This document shows positions 1 through 9,246 of a stretch of DNA of 39,897 nt, piece by piece. The stretch is from Didymodactylos carnosus. Taxonomy: Eukaryota; Rotifera; Eurotatoria; Philodinida; Philodinidae. Each line of letters starts with the position of its first letter. Positions within the stretch are counted from its first letter, which is position 1. A model generated the notes under the pieces. The model searched no databases. It was not told where the DNA came from and saw nothing but the letters and a program-made list of their open reading frames with translations. The DNA is taken from positions 1-39,897 of the forward strand of contig CAJNOQ010000859.1 of assembly GCA_905250885.1 (NCBI GenBank), in the 5' to 3' direction. A program made the translations under genes and the position numbers.

Positions 1-780
1 TTTCTGCAGAAATCGTGAAAAAAATTTGACATGGGTTACATACAAGTACATATTAGGTTTATTTGGCGAAAAAACGCAAAACTTTTACTAATTTTGGGCT
101 AATACAAAATTTTGTAAATATTTGGTCGAATAATTTTGCAAAATTTTGTTTCTTGCAAAAAATTCGCAATAAATTTGTCATATTTTTTGCAAAAACAAAA
201 TTTTGCGAAAAGTAACAAAAAAATTCTCGACAAAATTCTGCGTTAGTTGACCTTTTTGCAAAATTTTGTATGCAAGTCGCTCTTTTCTGCGTTATTTTAA
301 AGTTTAACGCAGAAATTAACTGAAAAATTTCTACATGGGTGCAATGTCCACCTGCCCAGCCAAAATTGCCCACTCTGCGCGTTCTCTTTTTTGAACATGA
401 CGTATAGAAACAGCTCTTTATAAACACATACGATTTCATCTTTTCTTAACAGAGTGCGAAACTATTTTTCATCCTTTTTCTTTGCAGATTATGTGTCTTT
501 GCTTTTTTTTCAAAGGAATTATTCCAAAAAAATTTTACAAAGTAAGCACACAGCATTTCTGAGAGAGAGAGCGAATTAAGATAAATATAATCTTCCAGCT
601 TTTCCTTAGTGACAGCGTTGAACTGTATCCTTCTTGGGTCATATTACGGCACCTTTTTATCTTTCTCAGATAATGCATAAAATCTAAGATATCCCCTTTT
701 GTATAGATTTAGTTAAACACAGTGATTGTACGAAATCTCAAAATAAAAATGCACACAAGTGAGAAAATGCCTCAAAGGCT
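1..780. other. AT-rich non-coding region with palindrome cluster
   Basis: No convincing gene. The first 300 bases are rich in gcaaaattttg-like words. Four exact copies of the 10-bp palindrome CAAAATTTTG lie at 105-114, 139-148, 196-205 and 259-268, with further near-copies. The minus-strand open frame at 439-59 reads through this repeat (F/K/N-rich, no domain) and is treated as a by-product of it. Nothing recognisable was seen between 440 and 780. Confidence 0.6.
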
Positions 781-795
781 GATGTCTCCCCTACA

Positions 796-882
796 AAAAA
801 ATATTTTATCGGCACCGGTTGTGCACGGGTGTGCACCGGTGCCGAATAATTTTTTTTCTGGGCGCCGATGCTCATCGGTGCC
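796..882. repeat. Two adjacent GC-rich palindromes (fold-back repeat)
   Basis: ggcaccggt (811-819) is mirrored by accggtgcc (835-843), and the symmetry extends outward into A-rich and T-rich arms, so about 796-858 forms one long imperfect hairpin. Immediately after it, 861-882 is a second hairpin (ggcgccgatg / catcggtgcc, 2-nt loop, one G-T mismatch). Both contain the core GCACCG/CGGTGC and are much more GC-rich than the surroundings. They look like part of a MITE or fold-back repeat. Function is unknown. Confidence 0.6.
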
Positions 883-1007
883 AGAAAGAATGTAAAAATT
901 TCGCACCGGTTCGCTTTCGAGTGTGCGCTTGAGCAAAAAACATCATTAGATCGCAGTTTGAAGCAGTTTGTCTCTTTAAAAACAGTCCAAAAACGGTGTG
1001 AAAACGG

Positions 1008-1085
1008 TACATTTACGGCCCGTTAACGTAGACTTAACGGGACGTTAACACGCCGTTAACTTGGCCGTTTTGAACGATCTGGGTG
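1008..1085. repeat. GTTAAC-rich inverted-repeat cluster
   Basis: The core GTTAAC or a close variant recurs several times in about 60 bp. The ends are inverted: acggcccgttaacg near 1014 mirrors cgttaacttggccgt near 1067. With the neighbouring 796-882 palindromes this may be the end of one mobile element, but no second terminus was identified. Confidence 0.45.
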
Positions 1086-1155
1086 GATGGATTTCAAGTG
1101 AATTATAAATTTTTTAATTTACGGTGAAAATAGTGAAAAATTCATTATTTAACAT

Positions 1156-1330
1156 AGTATAGGTTTCCACTAGGTGTTTTTGAGGTTTTTCCTAAAAACA
1201 AACATTGTCCCGATATTTAGAATAGTGGAAAGCCTATGCTCAATTCACTTCCGAGATTACCGGACATCAGGGTCGCCTCATAGCGGTGCCTTCGAAGAAA
1301 TTCTACCACGGGGTGGTAGATGGAGGTTTC
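1156..1330. repeat. Copy of a dispersed repeat with inverted ends
   Basis: The stretch beginning ataggtttccactaggt near 1159 is matched, with roughly three quarters identity by eye, near 37800-37855 (ataggttttcactag..., then aaaaacgaacattg in place of aaaaacaaacattg). Within this copy, tataggtttccacta is mirrored by tagtggaaagcctatg (about 1225-1241). No protein is recognised; two short open frames at 1174-1543 overlap one another in different frames and are not credited as genes. Confidence 0.4.
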
Positions 1331-2022
1331 GGACTTGCGTGGATATGGAGCACAGATGTTAGTGTATGTTCTGCATATTTTGAAACTATAAGTTGTTATG
1401 GAAACCCAGGAAACGCCCCCGTTGCCTACGGAAGGTACATCATCTGCAGACAGGATTTGAACCTATTATTTTTACCCCTGTGTCTTCTACAAACTGGCGA
1501 CAACCGCATCTCTTTATCGTTTGTATATCAAACATTATTCTGAAAAGAGTTTTCTGCATTATATTTTGAAATTGATAATAGCTTCTTTACCTTCATAGCA
1601 TCACATTAGTTTATTTCTGAACAAACATCGAACAGAAATAGAGAGAAAAGATATTTACAGAGAACAAGGATATTTTTCAAATCCTCAGAAAGGTCCTAAA
1701 GTACATGAGGCATTCAAAAACGTTTTCTCCAACGTCTTAGAATACCTTCGATAACATTCTGAAAGCAGGAAAACGTCACAGCTACACACGAATCGTTGTT
1801 TTTGATCAAATTAAAAAAATAAGTCTCCTGTATCTTTTTCGTTTTTGTTCTTGGTTTTTTGGGCTTATTTAATATCGGTAGAAATGGTGCATCTAATTCT
1901 TGGATTAACATATGCTTTTGTTCAAAACGACTCTCTTTTGTTGGCAGGCAACGATCATCCACAATTAAAGAGTAATTTCATGCTAAAACATATACTTTCT
2001 CAAATATCTTTCTCGTTGTATT
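1331..2022. other. Non-coding region downstream of the minus-strand gene pair
   Basis: No gene is supported. Short open frames on both strands (for example 1714-1962 minus and 1845-2072 plus) overlap each other and carry no recognisable domain. The interval probably includes the 3' untranslated region of the minus-strand gene that stops at 2023. Confidence 0.4.
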
Positions 2023-2655
2023 CTACGTTTCTTCAGAAGTTGCTTGCAATGTTAACAGAGAGGCATTTTTAGTCACATCTTGTTTTGGCTGGTAATTCTG
2101 TTGCAGAAGATAACGTGTTGATAATAAGTTATCTTGTTCATGACCACTGTTACGTCTCAATTGTGCAAGACGTTGTTTCACTTCGGTTTTGTTATAAATT
2201 CTTTTAGGTTCATCTGGATTGGTTTCAGCCGTATGAATCATTGTCGGCGATTCCCAATGTAAAACATGATCTTTTGATGTATTTAACCAATCTAAAATTT
2301 TATTTTCTAATTTATGTTTTTCAATGAAATAATCAGCATCAGGCACACCCTTTCGTCTGGAAAATACACGCTGTAGTACTGATGGTTTGTTTGATTTTGA
2401 TTTTGGTTGTGGGGATGGTAGTAGAGGTGGTCGTTGTGACTGAGCGTGAACTTGACTTTTAGTTTTCATACGTGGTTGTTTTCGTTGTTTGTCATTATCT
2501 AATTGATGAAGAGTGGGCTGACGCGATGTTTCCAGAACACGTCTGGCAATACGTGATCTATTTTGTAATTGGTGATGATTATTGACTATTATTGACTTTT
2601 TACCCGTACAACATTGTAATTCAGAAAAGTGTAGCCGTCTAAAAGAACTGCCCAT
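2023..2655 (-). CDS. Hypothetical basic, low-complexity protein (210 aa)
   Basis: A single uninterrupted frame of 210 codons starting at an ATG (2655). I do not recognise the family. The product is hydrophilic, Gln/Lys/Arg-rich and mostly disordered-looking, with no signal peptide or membrane segment. The N-terminus begins MGSSF, so glycine-2 could be N-myristoylated, although position 6 is Arg rather than the preferred Ser/Thr; a CC pair at 15-16 could be palmitoylated. The middle is rich in Pro, Ser and Lys (about residues 75-100), followed by a more ordered-looking stretch (FIEKHKLENKILDWL, about 111-125). It lies about 300 bp downstream of the EF-hand gene on the same strand. Because the upstream gene has its own stop, I treat this as a separate gene rather than a further exon. 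It could still be an exon of a larger transcript. Confidence 0.55.
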   Translation of the reverse strand: MGSSFRRLHFSELQCCTGKKSIIVNNHHQLQNRSRIARRVLETSRQPTLHQLDNDKQRKQPRMKTKSQVHAQSQRPPLLPSPQPKSKSNKPSVLQRVFSRRKGVPDADYFIEKHKLENKILDWLNTSKDHVLHWESPTMIHTAETNPDEPKRIYNKTEVKQRLAQLRRNSGHEQDNLLSTRYLLQQNYQPKQDVTKNASLLTLQATSEET

Positions 2656-2687
2656 AAAAAGACATCACAATTTTGATAATACAATAA

Positions 2688-2719
2688 TTTATTTAATACA
2701 ATGACATTTAATTTTTATT
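2688..2719 (-). terminator. Candidate polyadenylation signals for the EF-hand gene
   Basis: On the minus strand AATAAA occurs at 2719-2714 and again at 2693-2688, about 240-270 bp past the stop codon of the EF-hand gene and just before the start of the next minus-strand gene. Position and hexamer fit; cleavage cannot be verified from sequence. Confidence 0.35.
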
Positions 2720-2957
2720 CAAACTACTACAAATTATATCTTTCAAAATAAAATAAAATAAAACTAATATGAAAAAGATAGAAATTTGTGTAAAATAAAG
2801 AAAAGTTTTGACTAACAAAATATATGATTAGGAATCAATTTTGTATCTACGTTTGAATAAAGAGAAAAAGTTTAAATTATTATTTGTATCGAATATCTAT
2901 TGGCGCACTAACTTCTGCAATTGTATTTTATACTAAAATGAAGAGAGATTGCTCATT

Positions 2958-4839
2958 TTAAAGTCGATATATTTTAATTTCATTATCAACATCATCGTTA
3001 TTGATGTTCAATAATGATAATGTTTTGTTTCTTTCAAGTGATTCTGAATCTTTTCTGTTTTTACAACATGTTTTAAATTGTGCACATTGACATTCATTAT
3101 TATCAGAGACTGTTGTAAACATCTTCTGATCATTATTAGACAAAACTGTTATAATATCATCCAAATTTTTTTGTCTTTGTAATAGAATTCGATTGTCAAT
3201 ACTGTTATTAACAGCATCGTTAAATTTATTTTCAATTGATTCTTTATCATTTAAATCTTGATGTTCGTGAATGATTGTATCAGATTGATTTTGTTGTCGG
3301 AGTTCAAATAATATTTGTAAAAAGTTTTTCTCTAACATATCAAATAAATCTGTCATATTTTCATTTGTGTTGTGTAAATCATTCTCATTAAATTCAGATC
3401 CATTATAAAAGTTAGAATCAGTCGAAAATTGACTAGATGAACACGATTTTGACGTTGTAGAATAGACAGACGCTGTTAATATACCAGAATCAGTCGATTT
3501 AAATTGTCGAATTGACGATGTATTATCAGATATTCCATTAAGTATACGAAAACGATTTCGAACTTTTCGAAATATGCGAAATAAATTATGGTCAATGTCA
3601 TTCATGAATGTTGTACTATTTACACTATTTTCTTTAAAAGATAAATGTTGACGATCATCGATATTTCGATTTTCCAAATGATTATTAACTCCAATATTCA
3701 AAGGAACATCTTGATTATTCCTAAATAAAAATAGTGGATTTTCTAAATGATTTGAGTCTTTCATTCTAACAAACTTACCAATTTCTATTAATGTCTGCTT
3801 GAGTATTTGCATTAAGCCAAGCATTAATTGGATAAATTTCTTCTTTGTCTTCGTTTAAATTTCGATGTTTTTGTCCATCTAGTTTTTCCTTTTTCAATTG
3901 ATCAGTGACTATTTCTTTTTTAACTTTTGAATCTGTTATCATTGTCATTTTATTAGAAAACACATTTTTAATTTGATCAAAATTATACATAAATCGAGTC
4001 GTTTTTTTTCTCAATTTTTCTGCTTTTGTTCGGGTTTGTTTTGATTGATTATTGTGCGTAATTTTCAATAAATCTATTTCTTTCTCTTGAACATCCGACA
4101 TCATTGGTAGCGTTGGTTCACAAACAATTTTTGTTTCTTTTAATTTTTTAATTTTCTTTTTTTGTACTAGCGTTGAACAAACTTGACTTGTTTCCAATCT
4201 ATTCTCATGTGATATATTTTCTATAATATTGTCATCTTCTTCAGTGGCTGAAATAGTCAGTGTCTCTTTACATGTTTCCCTATTCACTTTCACACTAGTA
4301 GCATTTGGTATTGTCTTCGTTTGAAATGAGCCTTGTTGTAAATGCCATTGTATAAATTCTTCTTTTGTTAATAGTCCATCATTATCTGTGTCCATAGTAC
4401 GAAATGCTAGTATTACCGCTTTTTCATTTGATTCTAAATGTAGAAAATCACTGGCTAATTTTTTCTTTTTTTCAAATTCATTTCTTGTTATAAAACCATT
4501 TTTATCCGTATCAAAAAATTCAAATAATGTTTCAACTAATCTTAGTCGATTTGCACATGTTGCTGCCGATAAAGCATAAAGATATTCTTTAAAATCAATT
4601 TCACCATCTTTATTTATATCATAAATGGAAAACATCATATTAAAAAATTTTTTTGTTCTTCGATCTATATGCTTTGTTTGAGATTTTCGGAAAAAATATT
4701 CAAATTGTGATCGTGAACAACGACCGGTTGGACAATCTCGCATAAACGTTGCATACGCATAAACAATCTCTTGTTCTGTGAACCCTGTTTCAGTACAATA
4801 ATTTGAAATAATTTGTTCACTTAATGAAAATTGAGGCAT
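2958..4839 (-). CDS. EF-hand protein, neuronal-calcium-sensor-like core with long basic tail
   Basis: Two exons: 4839-3779 and 3720-2958, joined across a 58-bp intron (donor GTAAGT at 3778, acceptor TTTAG ending at 3721). The phases match (codon TGG is restored), giving 607 aa. The N-terminal ~165 residues resemble recoverin/NCS-1 proteins. A degenerate first hand contains a Cys-Pro (FMRDCPTGR, residues 32-40), followed by three intact 12-residue calcium loops at 74-85 (DINKDGEIDFKE), 110-121 (DTDKNGFITRNE) and 150-161 (DTDNDGLLTKEE), each with acidic residues at positions 1, 3 or 5, and Glu at 12. NCS proteins are usually about 190 aa. Here some 440 residues follow: Lys-rich, then Asn/Asp/Ser-rich, with no recognised domain. 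The MG myristoylation start typical of the family is absent (it begins MPQF). The likely role is calcium sensing; partner and tissue are unknown. Confidence 0.85.
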
Positions 4840-5260
4840 GTTGTTAATTTGTATCGATTGATGTTTGTAATATCTATACCATTTATCTGATCAAGGATTA
4901 TTTCTTGGATTTAACATAATATTCAGATATTCTTCGCAGAAAATAAAAAAAGTAATCAAATTTTGTAATGTGTTAATCATACTGACTGTACAATCAATCA
5001 TAGCCGATACATTTCTTTTTTCTTCGTTTTGTCACAATTTTTTAGAATAACTCAAGCGAAACATCTTATTCATTATATACAACTATATTTAAAATGTATG
5101 AAATTGTGTAATAACACTCAAATAAATATCATATTTATACTTAAAGGATACTGTAGACGTTTTTATGTTCAGCTTTGCTTACTGGAATAGTGATCATTTA
5201 GTTAGTTTGCTCATGCTGAACAGTCAACTTATTTAATTACTATCAAAAATACTATTGATC
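4840..5260. other. Upstream region of the EF-hand gene
   Basis: AT-rich, with no gene on either strand. It should contain the promoter of the minus-strand EF-hand gene, but I could not identify a TATA box or initiator with confidence. Confidence 0.4.
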
Positions 5261-5267
5261 CTTACCA

Positions 5268-5615
5268 GGCAAGATGACTTCAGTGGTTAGGTTGTTCGTC
5301 ACGTACTTCAAATGTACTGTGTTCGAACCTCGATGCTAGCAAAGTCTTGTAAAAACCTTGGACAAGTCGCTTATATTTTAGTTCATGGGTCAGTGCGTCT
5401 GACAGCATACTTACTGCGTTGTGACGTACAATACAGCTTCTCCGGCCAGTTCTCGTGGCTTTCCGGAAAGCTAGTACGTGATTAGTGAAGTGTGTATGGG
5501 GAGCTCAGGTAATTGGGCGCAAGAACTCTGCATCAGGCTAGCCTTCTGGCCAGAGCGTTTCTGATGACTAAGATTGAAGAACCAGAGCGAAAGAAAAATA
5601 TCAAGACAGTGTAAC
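5268..5615 (+). mobile_element. tRNA-derived SINE-like element
   Basis: The first ~70 bases resemble a tRNA. A D-arm/A-box-like stretch (gacttcagtggttag, about 5276-5290) is followed by an anticodon-like stem-loop (gtac, 7-nt loop, gtac) at about 5303-5317 and a B-box GTTCGAACC at 5321-5329. This is the internal RNA polymerase III promoter layout. A moderately GC-rich body of about 275 bp follows, unlike the AT-rich surroundings, and fades near 5615 into an A-rich stretch. No open frame. A tRNA head plus unrelated body is the hallmark of a SINE. The acceptor and T stems do not pair well, so a functional tRNA is unlikely. The 3' boundary and target-site duplication were not determined. Confidence 0.55.
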
Positions 5616-5777
5616 AGGTTTCCATAAACGCTAATGTATACAACCGGTATAGGATTTCATTCCACTTGAGATATTTATTCACTTATTCTCCCAACCTTAT
5701 TTTGGATCCAGCCATCGAGGTCTACTTAGTGCTATGCCTCAGTACTCGACTAGCTAATTCATATAGGAAAAGAAAAG

Positions 5778-5807
5778 TATATCTATATCTATATCTATAT
5801 CTATATA
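5778..5807. repeat. (TATATC)n microsatellite
   Basis: About five tandem copies of the hexamer tatatc/atctat. Short open frames on both strands run through it (for example the DIDIDID stretch on the minus strand) and are not genes. Confidence 0.85.
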
Positions 5808-6798
5808 CTTGTCAAATGTCAAGGTTGAAACATCCACTGGCACGTGGAGTACAAAATATTGATGTACACATATTCTGAGATTTTTGCAAATGTATGTCAT
5901 TTTTAGCCTAGTTTTGATATTTTCACCGAAGAATCGAATGACTCTGCATGAAAGTGCATGCCGAGTTTTAGCGACGTATGTAATATGTGAAGTCTGTAAT
6001 GGATCCTCTGTCACCCTTGAGTGGTTCCAACATAGTACAGAAGCAAAAAAACAAAAGTTTTTTGTCGCCAAACGTTGTTTTTATCGCATTCGAAGGCGTT
6101 AGTACTATAAATTTCTTCTAAACATGTCACAGTGAGGTCAAAATACCTCAAATATTGTTGACACGTTTAAATCAAATTGCGTTTTTTAGACGAATTAAAA
6201 GGTGTCCAAAAAGAATTTTTTTAGATACGTCGAGCTCTAATACGTCAATTTTTAGCCTTTTTCATAAGCACGTTAGTACAAGTAGCAAATTTGTTTCCAC
6301 AGCGTTAGAATCCGCTGTAGATTTCCTTTTGAACGTGATGAAACTTTCTTTTGAATGATAAAATAATCTCATTTTATGTTATATCCAAATTCTTTTTGGG
6401 CAAAAACCGGAATTTTAAAACAAAATCTTGTAAAACTTGTGTAATACGCTAATAGAAAACCAGTTCCACCTTTTAAGACTGTCTGTTATTGTTTTTTCTG
6501 TTGAAATAGAACGTCTCTCTCACATAAATAATTCGTAGACATATAAAAACAAAAGTGTATATCTTCAATTAAAAGGTCAAGCAAATAACGTTGCGTCGAT
6601 GACTGTTCTATATGAGATTAAGGATTAGTATGGAAATAGATACAAGTATAACACTAGGCAAACTAGGCACAAGTATAATTATATGTTCAACGAACAACTT
6701 TAGTTTAAGATACTAAATAGTTGTATGATCAGTAAAATAATTATTGAATAGAGTACATATTGAAAAAATGATGACAGTAAATTAGGTCACTTATTAGG
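5808..6798. other. Non-coding region
   Basis: No supported gene. Short overlapping frames on both strands (5884-6102 plus, 6155-6358 plus) have no recognisable domains or matching splice structure. Confidence 0.4.
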
Positions 6799-7409
6799 TT
6801 TCAAAATATATTCCGGTCAGTCGTTATTCTTCTATTCCATTCGTTCTGTACTAGCTATGATATAACATAATTTTTAAAATATATCAGCATTTTCAATCAA
6901 ATTTTATCTTTCTAGCCCTTTTCAGAATCTAAACTATTTCATAAGTGTAACATATTTGCATGACAAATATTATTTAGTATCGATCTGTCTCCAAAAATGT
7001 TTGTGTAGTAAAAAGTCATTATCATTGAAAATGCGAGATTACAACCAATTCCGATTTGACCGTTACAAACACCTTCAAAAATTGTAACCGAATGCCTTTT
7101 CTCGGAAGTCAGATCTGCATGAAACATTTTCCAAAAGAAATTTACTCTTCATCTAAAACATTCTCATACATCATGAAAGGGAAATACTATTGATATTTTC
7201 TATCTATCGTTTTATGATTTGTAAAGGAAAAAATGGCTTTACACTTTCTTTATGCAGTTACAAAACAAGACAGTTATATATAAAACAGTTTTAAATTATA
7301 TTCTATCATAGCTAGTACAGAACGAACGGAATAGAGGAATAACGACCGATCGGAATAGTACCGGAATAGAGGAAGAACGGAATACCGATCATGGTAATAT
7401 ATTTTGAAA
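6799..7409. mobile_element. Non-autonomous element with ~80-120 bp terminal inverted repeats
   Basis: The left arm (6799-~6880, starting tttcaaaatatattccgg) is the reverse complement of the right arm (~7288-7409, ending tattttgaaa). The match runs through the ctagtacagaacgaa and catagctag segments with only scattered mismatches. The right arm carries about 36 extra bases, made of repeated ggaatag/accggaatag units near 7350-7390. The interior (~6881-7287) has no transposase; the 62-residue minus-strand frame inside is not recognised. Total 611 bp, MITE-like. No target-site duplication was found. Superfamily not assigned. Confidence 0.65.
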
Positions 7410-8535
7410 CGCTCCCTTAAATAAATCAATAATCTTCATTTGTTAACTAGAAACTTATGTTTAATAAATAAAGATGTATGTCGTTTGTTTTATTTTCTTT
7501 TAAAGAAAAGAGCTTTTACATAATAATAAATCTGTTCAGTATATCGACACCTGAAACAAACACTTGTCGATCATTTTCAAGAGCAAGAAAAAGTAAAATT
7601 TTTTTCAGTCCACATTCATGTCTGTATATTATTATGCAAGGCGAAAAAAAGATCGTGTTCAATAAAAGCCCTAATTAAATCCTTTTAAAGGTCATTGTTG
7701 TTCAAACAAAAAAGATTATATGATACATTTGATTTTCTTTTTACATAATGGTAACTACCACTCTGTACTAATGAACTCTATACGTGAGTTGAATTGAATA
7801 TTAAAAAAAAATGTCATGTTCGCATGATTATTAACTAAACTATATCCTTCAATAGTGAGAGAAAGAGGGAACATGTAGTATTATTACCTAATCATTATCT
7901 TTTCTTACAAGCAATATTTACATTTTGGTGGTATACACATCGATAAGTCTAAGACGTTTTTAAACAAAATATAACTATACTATTCGTTAAACACATTAAA
8001 CTAACTGCAATGAAATTAATGAATTTTGTCGAATTGTTGTAGTCTACCCTTGGGTACCATTTTTTTGAAATTGAAACAGGTTTGTTTGATGAACTTTGTT
8101 GAATTTGTACTTATTTCACCTTCTTAAAATACTAGATCTCATATATAGAATCTACCGAGAAAAACAAGTTGTCTTGACCTCTAATTACTTTTTAGTGTCA
8201 ATTTTGTCCTGAAATGAAACAAGTTGACATACATATTCAACTAGAAGACGTATCACCTCTTCATATTGGATCCCATAGAATAAACTCATATGGTTCATTG
8301 TGTTAATTATACATTTTTCTTTCTTTTTGTTATTTGACTTGTCAGTAGATAAGTGTTTGTGTACATATAAGATACATGTTTGAGTATCATTCAAAATCAT
8401 GGTAAACAGTGTGTCGTATATGTATTAATCTAATTGTTCAGTTTATATATAATAACTAGGTGTTTCAACTTCCGAATGAGTACGTGCGTGAGATGAGCGC
8501 CCTTCTTTTTCAAAATGAAAAATATACACGCGATA

Positions 8536-8558
8536 ATATATATATATATATATATATC
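8536..8558. repeat. (TA)n microsatellite
   Basis: An uninterrupted run of alternating TA of just over 20 bp. Confidence 0.85.
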
Positions 8559-8702
8559 TTTAACGTGTGTGTTGTTATTGTTCAGTCAAGTATTTAGGAA
8601 AGATTATATGATGCGAAATATTTTTTAAAAAAAATGCGTCGTTACTATATAATAAAACCGAATTCTAATTTACATATTTTTGTTAAATTCAAGTCTTTTT
8701 GC

Positions 8703-8728
8703 ATATATATATATATAATATATATATA
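8703..8728. repeat. (TA)n microsatellite, second
   Basis: Alternating TA interrupted once (tataatata), about 145 bp after the first TA run. Confidence 0.8.
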
Positions 8729-9246
8729 GGTTAGATGTACCCTTGAGTACAGGTCTCGACTGAAATAAGCTACTCTAAAACATCGTATTATTCAGTCAAA
8801 TAGAAGATGTTTTTTTCTTCTTCTTCTCTTTTCATTCAAACACCTATATATAGCTGAACAGTTGAACCGAGAATATAGATGAAGGTAATGGGATGAGAAG
8901 TTTTGAATAATGAAGGATAAAAAGAAACGTTATTTTTTTCTCTTCTTTTTTAACTTGCACTCTATTGGTACGTATGACGGAAATAAATCAGTTTTTTTGA
9001 AATAGAAGAACCTACAATGCAATTCTTATACTTAAATACAAAATAAAGCGTGACACGAAACAGGATATAAAAAAGTAGTTTAAACAACGACACATCGATG
9101 GTAGTATAATAAAAAAAGACAATAAATTAGTGACGTAGCCGCAGAATTATATTTACCAAAAAAGTCTCAATGAATCATATGAATTCGATGTTCGTCTGTA
9201 CGATCCCGATACATTGATAATTATTCTTTAGATAACTAATTCTCTA

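Larger units (their letters stand above)
7410..9246. other. Non-coding region upstream of the membrane-protein gene
   Basis: No supported gene. AT-rich, with dinucleotide microsatellites. The 3' end should hold the promoter and 5' untranslated region of the gene starting at 9247; no clear core-promoter element was recognised. Confidence 0.4.

Noticed and set aside
59-439. 126-codon minus-strand open frame
   Set aside because: It translates the CAAAATTTTG-type repeat (Phe/Lys/Asn-rich periodic sequence) and has no recognisable domain.
2023-4839. The 210-aa frame as a third exon of the EF-hand gene
   Set aside because: The second exon has an in-frame stop at 2958, and the 210-aa frame has its own ATG and no clear acceptor just upstream.
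5268-5340. Functional tRNA-Leu gene
   Set aside because: Anticodon stem-loop and B box are present, but acceptor and T stems do not pair; better explained as the head of a SINE.
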